This document shows positions 12,300-24,599 of a stretch of 64,000 nt of DNA, piece after piece. The translations under genes and the position numbers were made by a program. The notes beneath the pieces were generated by a model, which searched no databases, had not been told where the DNA came from, and saw nothing but the letters and a program-made list of their open reading frames with translations. The stretch lies in NCBI GenBank assembly GCA_034231615.1, contig CM067309.1:28909860-28973859 (forward strand), written 5' to 3'. Source of the DNA: Meghimatium bilineatum. Lineage: Eukaryota > Mollusca > Gastropoda > Stylommatophora > Philomycidae. How positions within the stretch are numbered: the first letter of the stretch is position 1; every line of letters starts with the position of its first letter.

Positions 12300-12984
12300 G
12301 TATAATGTTAAAGAACTAACCGTAAAGGATACCTCTTTTATAACTAGCATCATGGCACATTGTCTTCCCTATAAGTGCTCAGCTGCATAGACTGTGGCTG
12401 TCAACAAATATCCTAACTAGTGTTGTCTACCGTATTTGCTCATTAGCTGTGGCACATTTCCTAGATCTTCCTGAGAATGGATCCTGGTAGCCTACTTTAT
12501 CACGGTCTGGTGAACTAGGTGACTAATTTTTATTTCAGAAACACGAATAATGTGTTAAACTGTAACTCGGGTCTGTTGGACGGCGAGAAAGTGCGTGTTT
12601 AACTTCACTGCAGAGGTGCCCAAATATCAAATCTCTTGTTACAGACGCCAACCAAAATTATACCTTTATCTTACCTTATCACCTTAAACTTAGGAAGAAA
12701 CGTGTGCTCCCTTCCACGTCTTCTTAACAATGAATCACCAGTAATGCTTTTACTTCGTTAAGTCATCTTTCCTCCCCTCAGGATCTTTTGCCTTCCACAT
12801 ACCTTCCAAAACCTCGTCCAATTTCATTAAATTTACAGTCAAACTGGAAGCCAGTACATGTAATTTCTTCTGCAGCTAGAAATAACACCATTTTTTATAG
12901 CTCACGTCTAAGTTTATCCCATTTAGAATAATTTTTCCCCGCATCTATTTTCTATTTTGTTTCTGTTTCTAATTCGGATATCTG
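12300..12984. other. no gene seen
   Basis: Unique sequence. A TTTTTATTTCAG string at 12526-12537 resembles a splice acceptor, but the following frame closes within about 20 codons and matches nothing I recognise. Confidence 0.4.
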
Positions 12985-13260
12985 GAGCAACGTTTAGTTG
13001 TCAAGTCGCAACTACGTATATACGATGGTGGAGCTACACTAACGTTTATTTGTCAAGTCGTAACTGCGTATATACGATGGTGGAGCTACACTAACGTTTA
13101 TTTGTCAAGTCGTAACTGCGTATATACGATGGTGGAGCTACAGTAACGGTTAGTTGCGAAGTCGTAACTGCGCACATACGATGATGGAGTTAAATCAACG
13201 TTTTAAAAAAAAATGTCAGCACGTAATTAGGTACGGACGATGGTGGAGTTAGCTGTTCTG
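12985..13260. repeat. 52-bp tandem repeat, about 4.5 copies
   Basis: The unit contains CGTTTATTTGTCAAGTCGTA and GTATATACGATGGTGGAGCT. Spacing is 52 bp between 12991, 13043, 13095 and 13147. The last copies diverge. Confidence 0.92.
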
Positions 13261-13289
13261 AAGTTACTGTTGGAAGAATCCAGCAAGAA

Positions 13290-14490
13290 ACAATCGGTGT
13301 GGTAATCACAGTCGATGTGGTTATGATAGTCGGTGCGGTTATGATAGTTGATGTGGTTATGATAGTTGATGTGGTTATGATAGTTGGTGTGGTTATGATA
13401 GTTGGTGTGGTTATGATAGTTGATGTGGTTATGATAGTTGGTGTGGTTATGATAGTTGATGTGGTTATGATAGTTGGTGTGGTTATGATAGTTGGTGTGG
13501 TTATGATAGTTGATGTGGTTATGATAGTTGATGTGGTTATGATAGTTGGTGTGGTTATGATAGTTGGTGTGGTTATGATAGTTGGTGTGGTTATGATAGT
13601 TGGTGTGGTTATGATAGTTGGTGTGGTTACGATAGTTGGTGTGGTTATGACAGTCGGTCTGATTATGATAGTCGGTGTGGTTATGATAGTCGGTGTGGTT
13701 ATGATAGTCGGTGTGGTTATGATGGTCGGTTTTATGACAGCTGGTGTGGTTAGGACTGTCGGTGTGGTTATGACAGCCGGTGTTGTGATGACAGCCGGTG
13801 TGGTTATGACAGTCGGTGTTGTGATGACAGCCGGTGTGGTTATGACAGTCGGTGTGGTTATGACATCCGGTGTGGTTATGACAGCCTGTGTGGTTATGAC
13901 ATCCGGTGTTGTTATGACAGCCGGTGTGGTTATGACAGTCGGTGTGTTATGACAGCCGGTGTGGTTATGACAGCCGGTGTGGTTATGACAGTCGGTGTGG
14001 TTATGACATCCGGTGTGGTTATGACAGTCGGTGTGGTTATGACAGTCGGTGTGGTTATGACAGCCGGTGTTGTTATGACATCCGGTGTGGTTATGACAGT
14101 CGGTGTGGTTATGACAGCCGGTGTTGTTATGACATCCGGTGTGGTTATGACAGTCGGTGTGGTTATGACATCCGGTGTTGTTATGACAGCCGGTGTGGTT
14201 ATGACAGTCGGTGTGTTATGACAGCCGGTGTGGTTATGACAGCCGGTGTTGTGATGACAGCCGGTGTGGTTATGACAGCCGGTGTTGTGATGACAGCCGG
14301 TGTGGTTATGACAGCCGGTGTGGTTATGACAGCCGGTGTGGTTATGACAGCCGGTGTGGTTATGACAGTCGGTGTGTTATGACAGCCGGTGTGGTTATGA
14401 CAGCCGGTGTGGTTATGACAGTCGGTGTGTTATGACAGCCGGTGTGGTTATGACAGCCGGTGTGGTTATGACAGCCGGTGTGGTTATGGT
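13290..14490. repeat. 18-bp satellite, about 65 copies
   Basis: The unit is GGTGTGGTTATGACAGTC. The left half is dominated by GATAGTT variants and the right half by GACAGCC/GACATCC variants, so composition shifts along the array. A shortened unit (GGTGTGTTATGACAGCC) recurs at about 13942, 14211, 14372 and 14426 and moves the frame each time. Open frames such as VVMIVG repeats are artefacts. Confidence 0.95.
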
Positions 14491-14689
14491 GCTGAATTGA
14501 GATAGAAGAGGTTGACTTTTTCTACATTTTGTATTGATAAAAATAGGGGGAAAGTGTGAGGGTGGGAGGAGGGACAAGGGCCTACATACGACTTCAGTAA
14601 AGGTTTGTGGAAAACGGAAGTATTACCTGAAAAGAAGTTCATATCCTCGTTTTCGTGGCTATATTCATTGTTTGTAGTCTGATTATGTG

Positions 14690-15240
14690 ATTATAAATGA
14701 TTCAGTGCGTGAGTCATAAGTGATTAAATATGTTAGTTATACGTGATGAAATGTGTGAGTTATAAGTTATTAAATGTGTTACATATAAATGATGAAATGC
14801 GTGAGTTATAAGTGATTAAATGTTTTAGTTATAGGTGATGACATTTGTGAATTATAAGTGACTGAATGTGTTAGTTATAGGTGATTAAATACGTGAGTTA
14901 TAAGTGATTAAATGTGTTAGTTATACATGATGAAATGTGTGAGTTATAAGTGATTAAATGTATTAGTTGTGCGTGATGAAATGTATGAGTTATAAGTGAT
15001 TCAATGTGTGGTAGAAGTGATCCGATGTACGAGGTCTTAGTGATTCAATATTTGAGCTTTTAGTGATTCATTGAGTGGAGACTTAGTGATCCAATGTGTG
15101 ATTTAAAAATGTTTCAATTGTGTGTTATGAATGTTATTGACTGTGTGAGGTATTGGTGATTCATTGTGTGATTTATGAGTTATTCATGGTGTACGGTCTT
15201 AGTGGTTCAATGTGTGAAATTTGAGTCTTTCAATGTATGA
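14690..15240. repeat. degenerate 46-bp (2 x 23) tandem repeat
   Basis: Copies contain GAGTTATAAGTGATTAAATG followed by TGTTAGTTATAC and GATGAAATGTGT. The two halves are themselves related. Order is clear to about 15005, after which units become irregular (GTGATTCAATGTGTG). Confidence 0.85.
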
Positions 15241-15634
15241 TGATTACAAATAAGTTATTGGATTTTGAATACTTGAATCTATGTTGTCTCTTTATCTGGT
15301 GTTTAGAGCAATTCCCGTGAAATCCTATGTCTTCATTGTGCTGGGTTTACGAATATATTGTCCTGATGCGATAGTAATATGAATCGGGCGTGGGACAGGG
15401 AGGTAGGGAGAGATTAAGAATTGTTAATACAATGTCTCAATTGTATGAGCCCTTTATAGCAAGATCACAGTAGGCTGCAGTTTTATGGAACAAATGGAGA
15501 AGGTGGTCGCGAATGGATTGCGATGGTAGATATATGAATTTTATTGTTGTAATGCAGGAGCGGTGTTTGAACCCTCAAAAACAATCCCCTTAATACAGAC
15601 TTGATTGTGCGGTTAGATTCATTCATGCAAACCC
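15241..15634. other. no gene seen
   Basis: Unique sequence with short open frames only. No domain, tRNA-like box or transposon end was recognised. Confidence 0.45.
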
Positions 15635-16235
15635 TATTGATGATACTTTCATACAATTTATCAAATCTAAGATATTTGATGATACTTTCATCAATCATCA
15701 ATAAACCCATAACCCTTCAGGGTCGTAGGGGTACCACATTGGATGCTTCAGCACACAGAGTCCTCCAGCGAATTCTATCGTCAGCGATGCGGATGAGTGT
15801 GGAAATATCTAGCCCTGTCCATTCCTTGATGTTGTCTGTCCATGTCTTTATTTGTCCTCCTCTGCTTCTTCCACCCTCGACAGTTCCCTGCAGTATTGTT
15901 TTTGACAAGGAATCGTGCCTGCATACATGTCCGAACCATGCTAGTTTATCCATTGTAGTATTTCAGTGGGCAAAAGGTTTAGCTAGTGGTGCCCATCTCC
16001 TCTCCAGCTGTCCTTCTAATGTGGTTATATGGATGTGTTTTCTAGATACTTTCATACAATTTATCAAATCTAAGATATTTGATGATACTTTCATACAATT
16101 TATCAAATCTAAGATATGTGATGATACTTTCATACAATTTATCAAATCTAAGATATTTGATGATACTTTCATACAATTTATCAAATATAAGATATTTGAT
16201 GATACTTTCATACAATTTATCAAATATTAGATATT
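15635..16235. repeat. 39-bp tandem array split by a LINE-C insertion
   Basis: The unit contains GATGATACTTTCATACAATT and TATCAAATCTAAGATATTT. One to two copies lie at 15635-15691 and about five at 16045-16235, with a LINE-C fragment between. GATACTTTCAT is present at both junctions (15681-15691 and 16045-16055), as a target duplication would leave, although the array itself makes this ambiguous. Open frames (TFIQFIKSKIF) are spurious. Confidence 0.88.
15692..15962 (-). pseudogene. LINE-C 3' end
   Basis: The minus-strand frame reads KLAWFGHVCRHDSLSKTILQ, then GRSRGGQIKTW, NIKEWTGLDISTLIRIADD and a C-terminal EASNVVPLRP. It is followed by GGGTTATGGGTTTATTGATG as the 3' tail. Over 230 bp it differs from the copy at 42473-42730 at only about five positions. 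Only the last ~80 codons remain. The 80 bp between 15962 and 16044 do not match the other copy. Confidence 0.88.
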
Positions 16236-16539
16236 TGAGATTCGTCTCATTAGTGAAATATATATTTTCCTGCTTCCTTTTATTATTCTCCGTTTCTCTG
16301 AGTAATGCAGTATGAGAGCATAAAATTAACATAAATTCAGTTATTTTGCCAGGGAGCTCATCTCATCTCACCTGACGGGATTTCATGTTACATTCTTGAT
16401 TCAAATCTCATTAGAACACTTGCCAGGTATTCTGAGTGTATTGTAATAAGGTAAATCCTTTGTATATTCCTTCATACCTTAGTCTTTGATTTTGCATTCA
16501 ATCTGACATTCCTACCAGTTAAAAGAGTATGTGTGTGTT

Positions 16540-17690
16540 GTTCGTCCATGACACGTGATGATGACCATTTGTTACATCCACTTTTGAAAATTCAATTTTA
16601 GTTATGTCCTGGATTATGAGTTCGTAGATGGCTAATGAGCCCTATTCGAGCTGTAAATTTCCTTGGACAGTTTGGACATGGAATGACGACTGTAGACGGA
16701 TCTTGGTCTATCCGTGACTTTCTAGCTGCTCTCCGCTGTTGAGCTGCTGCATTTCTCTTCTTTTCACAAGATGATGCGCTCTTTTTTTATTTTAGAACGC
16801 CATGTAGATCTATTTCGTGCAAGTTCTTCCTATGTATCGTCTATTTCAAAGGCTTTCAGTGAGTCCTTTAACGAGTCCTTGTATCGCTTCCTTTGACCAC
16901 CTTGAGATCGTATACCCTTCTCTAGCTCACCATAGAGAAGTATCTTTGGCAGACGATGGTCTGGCATACGCACCAAATGACCTGCCCAACGAATCTGTGT
17001 CTGCATCAGGATCGTGTCAATGCTTGGGATACCAGCTCTATCAAGGACAGTGGTATCTGGAATCTGGTCTTGCCATCTGATGTTCATAACTTTTCTGAGA
17101 CAATTTGTATAAAAATGATTGAGTTTTTTCACATGACGTCTATACACAGTCCAAGTTTAATTAGCGTATAGCAGCACTGGAAGTACCACTGCTCTGTAAA
17201 CTTTCAGCTTAGTCTGTTGGTTAATGCCATTTCTACGCGAAACATTTGCGTACAATCTGCCGAAAGTACTGCTTGCTTTGGCGATCCTTGTATACACTTC
17301 ATCATCAACGATGGCATTTTGTGATAACGTACTGCCTAGATATGTGAATCTATTGACAACTTTCAGTGCTACACCATTTACCTTTATGCAGGGCTCGAGA
17401 TAGCTTTTGTCAAGTGCTGGTTGTAACATGACTTCTGTTTTCTCTGTGTTAATGGTAAGCCCAAAGTTGGTACAGGCTTTGGAGAATCTGTCTATAATAC
17501 ATTGTAGATCAGCCTCAGAGATGGCATTTAGGGCACAGTCATCAGGAAATAGAAGATCCCTGATTGTGTGTGATTTAACTTTGTTTTTTGCTCGAAGCCG
17601 CCGAAGGTTGAATATATTTCCGTCTAAAAGAGTGTAGTCCACCGAACGAAGTCGCATGTTTTGTGGTTGGTTGCTGATCCTACGGTCCAT
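16540..17690 (-). pseudogene. LINE-H RT C-terminal half with C2H2 finger
   Basis: Read on the minus strand: FNLRRLRAKNKVKSHTIRDL, then FPDD at 17538-17549 (RT motif C, normally FADD), FSKACTNFGLTINTEKTEV, FTYLGSTLS and LPVLLY. An in-frame TAA follows at about 17157, then TWTVYRRHVKKLNHF, IRWQDQIPDTTVL, QIRWAGHLVRM and SQGGQRKRYKDSLK. Before the terminal stop there is a classical C2H2 finger, PCPNCPRKFTARIGLISHLR followed by TH (Cys-x2-Cys-x12-His-x3-His; about 16620-16680). The 5' half, with endonuclease and most of RT, is absent. Other copies are at 46380, 55500 and 63475. Confidence 0.88.
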
Positions 17691-18599
17691 TGGTTTCTGA
17701 TATTTGACACAATACCATTGTATCATATACGAATTTGTTTGTGAGCTGTTATTTGTGTCTATAGAATGTGATTTTTGTAATCTGCACTTGAAGGGAAAAT
17801 AATTTTTTTCTGAAATTATCCAGCGCTGGACTTTCATAAATGTGGCGGATAGTTTCGTAAGGATATGTGCACAGCTGGCACTCATGAGTGTATTGTGGTT
17901 GTATTCTGTTCAGGTGATTGTCAACCATCTTTTACACCATTTAAGGTTACTCATGATAAAAATATGTTTACTGGATATTTCAAGGACATTTAGTTCAGGT
18001 ATGCTCAATATGTTTACTGGAGATTTCAAGGACTTATGGGTTCAGGTATGGAGAATATGTTTAAACAAAAATGAAAAGTTGTATATTAACATGTCAATGG
18101 GCGTGATAATACTTAATGGCGTGTACAGTTAACGAATTTGTTTTGTTACGGGTACACAATTTAAGAAGGAAGAGAGAAAAAAAGATCATTTTCTACACAC
18201 GTTAAATACACTAATGTCATATATTCTGTAATAGGAAAACAGTGAACTAAAGTCATATGATTGTGTAAGGAGCAAGCAATTGTACTAAAGTCATAAGATT
18301 CTGTAAGCAGCAAGACAGTGTACTAAGATGATGCACTGGAATAAAATTATTCTCAGGATCGAACTATGTTGGCAACTTTTGGATCTCCTAGTGGTTAAAA
18401 CTTTGAATTTGTCCTCAAGGGGGGGGGGGTTGCTAAAATCCTGCTAACGACACTGTGCTGTACGTATTTTGATATTACAAATCATATTTTGGAACTTTAA
18501 AATAGCAAGTGTCCACATCGGACTTCCTGCTCTCAGTTTTTAAGAAATTTGCGCCCGTCCTTTTTTTAATAATTTTTAATGTAATCGAGGAATGCAATA
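17691..18599. other. no gene seen; possible tRNA-like scrap
   Basis: Mostly unique AT-rich sequence. At about 18383 the string CTCCTAGTGGTTAAAACTTT resembles the A-box part of a tRNA-derived SINE, but no convincing B box follows, only a G run. Short repeats of ATATGTTTACTGGA occur at 17960-18025. Confidence 0.4.
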
Positions 18600-18679
18600 T
18601 TTTGGTGACGTCAATCTCTCAGTTCCTTTCTTTCTGCTAGCACAATGGATGTTGAATGGCTGCCTTCAACTGATAAGGA

Positions 18680-18955
18680 TGCAATACGCTTAGGGTTTAG
18701 GAACGGGGATCACGTTGTAAGGTTACATTTAGTTCTAACACTACTTCTAATACCCACACTCCCAACCAGCCCTTCTTAAATTCTTAAATAGTACTTTATC
18801 TCTTCCGATGTGCACACACACAGTTTAGGAAAGGGTTGCGTTGTAGCGTCAGATTTAGTTCTAACACTACTCCTAACACCCAGACATCTCATCCCTCCTA
18901 AATATCTAGCAGTACCCCTTCTCTTCCGATGCACACACGTACACTATTTAATCTA
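18680..18955. repeat. two diverged copies of a ~130-bp unit
   Basis: GTTTAGGAACGGGGATCACG (18693) through GTGCACACACACA matches GTTTAGGAAAGGGTTGCG (18822) through CGATGCACACACG. Shared internal strings are TTTAGTTCTAACACTACT and CTCTTCCGATG. No coding signal. Confidence 0.75.
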
Positions 18956-19109
18956 CGCTAACAGTAGCCATTTTCATTATTTCTGACGACACGTTCTCTA
19001 GGTGAAGTAATTTCATTGACCGGACGAAAACTGTGCATGTCATAACGCGTTTGTAATGAACCTGTGTGATATCTTAATTCCTGTGGTACATCCTTCTAAG
19101 GCATTCGTA

Positions 19110-20515
19110 ACGTGGTTTTCCTTGAACAATCATATGGTAAAGACATCCATACCACATGTTTCGGTGTCCGGGAAAAGTTTAGAAATAACCAGCACGATGA
19201 GATATATGTGTGTATTTTTGAAAGGAGTCTGAGTTTCAGGGAACATGTTGACCCCGTTATCATAAAGGCAGGCTACGGCTTAGCAGCAATATAGAGTATG
19301 GCTGCTGCGCAGTTTGAGCAGAGGTTGTTATTTCTATTGTACCAAGGTTTGGTGGTGGCTGTGTTGGAATATGCACTGGCAATTCTGACTCTTAGCCAAA
19401 CTCAGATTTAAAGATATAATCCAGAATGCAGCAATGCGTATCATACTTGGGTGCAGAAGACACACATCGACAATAGCTAGGCGGTACCTATTTGATTGTC
19501 CAACAGCAGAGCACAGATTACAGTATTGCCGTGATCGGGCGTACCTTCAAATAAATGGTTGATGAGGACCACTTGTTGTATTCCAAAATACAGAAATTTA
19601 AAGGAAGCAGACTCAAGAGAGGGAGGTCGTGGATTGGACGTGCTGAGGATGTCATGCAAAGCGCGTGCGGATTGCAAGATGTGGCAGCAGGTGCGGAATA
19701 GATAAGTCTACCCACAGATTTAGAAACTTGTTTAAGAGTAGTAATATCACTTAGCAGGGAATGCAGAGAATGGTGTCCCCCAGCTGTGGAGAAAGAAGTA
19801 CAGGCTTTGGTCAATGAGAATGGCAAAGAGGGGGTGTGATTATATACACCGATGGATCTGTGATCAGGCATGTTCACAGTGCTTGGGCATTTACAGTTCA
19901 GTCCGCAAGTAAAACTATCAGGGAGGAGAGTGGTTCCTTTGCGGTTACTACAAGTAGTATGACCATGGTGACTATAGCGATGACCAGGGCATTTGAGTGG
20001 GTATGCATACAGAAGGTAACTCAGGTCTGCATCTTGGGTGACTCTATGAGTATACTTGAAAGGTACAAGTGGGTCTCGTTCACGAACAGTGGATTGAGGC
20101 CTACAGAAAGGCGAGGCTGAAAGTGGTTACATTTATTTTCGTGCGAGGACATATGGGGGTTTGAGGCAATGAACGAGCGGATCAACTGGCGTCATGAGCG
20201 GTTGTGGCACATAGCAATTGGACGGATCGAGTTGATGTTTTGAATTCCTCAAGAGATATAGATCGCGAGAGTGAGATTAGTGTGGGTGATGATTCCTTTT
20301 CAATGGCGAGGATTAACGATCAGGGTTTTAAAAACGGTGTTGCTAAAGGTGAACATTTTTTAAGGGTGCAGAAGAATGATGGTCAGCAAACAGAGGGCTC
20401 GTACTGTCAGCAGAAGTGTAATGACGAATGCACTCAGGGAGAGATCGGAGCAACTATGGACGTGTCCAATTGGCAGTGATGATGATCCTACGACTATCTA
20501 ACTATTCCACGTATA
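19110..20515 (+). pseudogene. LINE-A relic, RT end plus RNase H
   Basis: A more decayed relative of the 7140-9660 copy. FERSLSFREHVDPVIIKA (19216) aligns with FDRSLSFNKHVTNMIQKA, and VLEYALAILTLSQTQ aligns with VIDYGLGPLTLSQTQ. The RNase H region starts IIYTDGS at about 19840 and continues SSMTMV (the Glu is lost), CILGDSMS and GNERADQLA (20170). It ends SEQLWTCP and then DDDPTT, the shared family 3' peptide. Multiple stops and shifts. The RT core is missing. Confidence 0.85.
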
Positions 20516-21404
20516 GAGGAAATATTAGGTAGGCACTTGATATTGTACAATTCGCATATTTCATCAGATATTCTTGGGTTTTAAAGTTTGAAGCTACAGA
20601 GTCGCGTGTTATGAGTATACTCTTAGCAAACGGTTTGATTATCTGTTTAGAGGCAAAGAATACATATGTGGTAACCCGAGTACAATAAAGTCAATCCTCT
20701 ACATCTTCATAGGCTTTTTTAAAACACAATTTTATGAAAAAGCAGTGACAGGTAAGTTAAGGCACTCTAGAATTGAACAGTATACTCCAGGAAGACTTCA
20801 ACAAAACACTTAATATGCACCACTACATAGAGTAAGTTGTAGAGAGACATGATCACCTAAGCAATTTGGCATGACACATGAGGATGATGGGAAATGGGTC
20901 CGGGTAATTATCAACACTTCCCAAGTCATCTTCCCATCTGAGAAATGCGTAGAAACACTTGAATGTGCGTGAAGCCTAATTTGTTTCTACTAAAGTTACG
21001 TATATTCTGGGATACACTGGAGACGATACACCTGTCTGTAGTTGGCAGGTTAATTAAATTACCTATGAACTGACACCAGGCAGGAAACTGATCAGCGTGC
21101 AGTCAGTAAAAGAGAGGCATACCAGGAAGGACCAGGCATTACATATTCTAGAATACGCGGGGATGAAATGAATGCTGTCGGTACCATGGATCAGATGAAG
21201 CGAGGATGCGAATCTGGCTTGAGAAGAATAAGGCGTGACGATATTTGTACTTAAAGAGATTTGGGAAGTTATTTGGAGTCGAACGGGTGTCTAGAGAACA
21301 AGGGAATGTGAGAAGAAAGCAGTTAATTGTGGTTGTTTAGTACGTGTGTTATTAAAATGATAATTTTGTGCTAGAATAGTACGTTGCTAGAACCGGGAAA
21401 AATA
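20516..21404. other. no gene seen
   Basis: Unique AT-rich sequence downstream of the LINE-A relic. An AATAAAG string lies near 20683, but there is no basis to call it a functional polyadenylation signal. Confidence 0.4.
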
Positions 21405-21525
21405 TTCCTAGACAAAATATACGGAACAAAATATTTCCATGACAAAATATTCCCATGACAAAATATTACCATGACAAAATATTCCCATGACAAAATATTC
21501 CCAGGACAAATATTTCATAACAGTC
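21405..21525. repeat. 16-bp tandem repeat, about 6-7 copies
   Basis: Units of AAAATATTCCCATGAC with small variants. No frame of note. Confidence 0.9.
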
Positions 21526-22655
21526 ACAGTTGAAAGCATGAACAATAGCACTTTAAAAAAAAAAAACATTTTCTCACGCGGGCAACGCCGGGTATTACCT
21601 CTAGTTTATCTAAATTTTAAAATAAATTGTTCCATGAAAATGTTTTAATATTTCGTGTTGTTTTTCTTATTATTCCACGATCTTTCAGACCAAGATTTAA
21701 GATCGACATGTTAACCGTGTTGGTCCTTCTTCATTTTATCATAAATATACTTATTATTATCTTTGTGTTATTAGAAGTAGTATACATATGTCACTAATAT
21801 TCCTTTCTTCACTATTTTTACTTTGGTATTTGTGTTACTAAGTCCATACATGGTTGCTGGAGCTTCTCTGATTTTATTGTAATTATATATCATAATTTGG
21901 TAGTCTTCTTGTGTTGGTGTTTGCTTGTACATTTCTTTGTTTCATCTGTTTCTTTTGATGGTAAGTTCTGGTTGGTCCTCAATAGTAATCTCGTCATCCA
22001 TGCGTTATGTTTTGTCCTGTTTGCAATACGATGGTATCAACGTCATGGTTATTTGACGCTGACTGATTAGTTCTGTCAGGAATGCAAAATTACTTACTTT
22101 TGTAACAGGACTTCTTATGTTTTCATCAATTTAAACAAGAAAATATACAAAATTGATACAATTAGTATCTATTTTCGAATGCATTGCCAAAATATAAACA
22201 TCATGACTACAAACGTGTAAAAATAATCAGCATGGCAATCCCGATATAAGGAGAGCATGTGTGATTATGATGTAACTATACATTTAATAAGTAATTCACG
22301 ACCAAAGATCAAACATATTTCTGTTACTTGCTTGTAGATTATCTGTTTATTATGGGACTTAAGATGCGTATTTCTGCTTGAGGAACAGTTGATACGGTTA
22401 AACAACTTCTGACTTTATGCTTCACATTGTAATTAATCTCAATCAGACGGTTGTTAATAATTTAACATTACATGCGATGGCTATCGCAGTTAAATCAGAG
22501 AAACGAATTAATTGTTGGTCGTTTACAAAATCCGGTGTTTACACAAATGCATTACTGGATCATAAAATTTCACACCTGTATGTGTATATCCATTTTTTTT
22601 TTAAAAACATGTCCTCTGTGGTATATGAGTACGTTTGCTATAGTCTTGCAATTAG
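21526..22655. other. no gene seen
   Basis: AT-rich unique sequence with long T and A runs. The open frame starting at 22417 runs into the LINE-C fragment and has no recognisable domain of its own. Confidence 0.4.
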
Positions 22656-22659
22656 TTTT

Positions 22660-22900
22660 AAGATCCATGCTCGTTCTGGACTAACAAGACATTATTCAAT
22701 TTCAAAGAGGATCCTGCATGGAACAGGTGAGGGTGAGAGAAGAAGTAGGACTGAAAATCATGGTCTGATAACATCAAGGAATAGTAAGAGATTGATTTTT
22801 CTACACTTGTCCGCATGACCAAGGATTGGGATGTGTAGCGGGATTTGTGTGCTGGTGTTCCATTGTGAAAACTCTACAACCCTAACTGGGTATGGGTTTT
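22660..22900 (+). pseudogene. LINE-C 3' end, diverged copy
   Basis: LTRHYSISKRILHGTGEGER aligns with the CRHDSLSKTILQGTVEGG of the other two LINE-C copies. After a stop come STLVRMTKDWDV and RDLCAG, parallel to STLIRIADDRIRWRTLCAE. It ends CAACCCTAACTGGGTATGGG TTTT, the degraded form of the family tail. The longer open frame through it is not a gene. Confidence 0.72.
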
Positions 22901-22902
22901 AT

Positions 22903-22945
22903 AATGTTCTTCTTCTTCTGCGTTCGTTCTCAAACCAATGCAAGA
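22903..22945 (-). mobile_element. 3' terminus of a GAA-tailed SINE-like repeat
   Basis: TTCTTCTTCTTCTGCGTTCG followed by TTCTCAAACC is the plus-strand view of the end seen at 27485 (CTTCTTCAGCGTTCATTCTT). Only about 35 bp are recognisable. It sits directly after a LINE-C end. Confidence 0.5.
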
Positions 22946-23149
22946 AAAAGGAATGCGTGGTTTTATGGTTTACATTCTCGGTTGTGGTATTTGTTGCTAT
23001 CGCCCTGACCATCTGATTTGATAATGTCCCCTAGGAAACCTTTTATAGCATGGGACAGCGAACTCCATTCCTATAAGTTCCTTAGAGCGTGGCAGGTCGA
23101 CCTGTGGATATTCATTGTCCCTTCTCTCAAGCTATCACAACACACATCC

Positions 23150-23503
<354 letters not shown>

Positions 23504-23594
23504 ACACATAAGTTATTATCACAATCCCAACTCTCTCAAACAAGCTTGACGTGACAAGAGATTAGATATCTCCCGTAATATCTAATTAGATATT

Positions 23595-23675
23595 ACACAA
23601 TTATATTAAGTGTACTGTTTATATTAGGTGTACTGTTTATATTAGGTGTACTGTTTATATTAGGTGTACTGTTAT
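23595..23675. repeat. 18-bp tandem repeat, 4-5 copies
   Basis: Units of GTGTACTGTTTATATTAG, nearly perfect. Confidence 0.95.
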
Positions 23676-24595
23676 ACTGCTGCAGTGGTTCATTTGCAAC
23701 ATCTTCAGCATGCCCCCATATTGTCAGAAAGTCATTGCATAGTTCCCAAAGTAGCAGAAGCTGGTCCAACTCGTAGCATTATTCCACACAACAACATTCA
23801 GTTAAGGGTAGTTATCGTGGACGAGTTGATTCACTTCTAGATATCCAGACACGATTCCTCAGCAGGTTTATCATAGCAGAGATTATATAGTAATTTAGTG
23901 GAACCTCCACAGTCTTCTCATACAGCGTGCGTGGCAACATGCAGTATTTTTACCTCGTGCTACTTTTAGTGAGACTCAAACACGCATGCTTCGTATAAGT
24001 AGTCAGAAAAATAGCTGAATTTGTGGGTTGTGTGTTTTGTGGGTGTTTATTGTTTGTTTTTGTTTCTTAGTTGTGTTTTTGTGAATGTATGCGGATCCCC
24101 ATGAATTACCATTAACGATAATATTATTTTATTGTGTTCAGTTTTATTTGTGTATGTCAGGAAATTGTTCCAAAGCTATCTTTCATACCCAGAAAACTTG
24201 CTCTCTCAGTGGTATGAAATGCTTTAGGAAAAAAAGACTTCTACTCCAAGGAGGTGATGATTCGATGGGGACTTCGCTCCTGGCTGGAGGTGATAATCCA
24301 GGGATACTGCTGCTCTGAAATGTCCTCCACCCTGTTGGGGACTAAACATCCATCCATAAATCCCATTAACACAAATGCTCTGAGACAACAAAAACCGTAC
24401 ACGAGTTCCAGTGTCACATCTGTTACTCAAGTAACGAGAAGCTGTACTTATTTATAAAGACTATGGGTTGACAAGAGCTAACGACGCTCAGCTAACGGGA
24501 CTACTTCATTATAATCAACACAAGATGGTAGATAACAACACACTTCATCATCAACACCAGAAGGATGAATAACAACACACTATCACATACAAGAC
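23676..24595. other. no gene seen
   Basis: Unique sequence. Short open frames at 24085-24460 have no recognisable domain, signal or membrane segment. Confidence 0.4.
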
Positions 24596-24599
24596 GAAT

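Noticed and set aside
12526-12600. Possible exon after TTTTTATTTCAG
   Set aside because: The open frame is only about 20 codons and the putative donor (GTGCGT) is weak.
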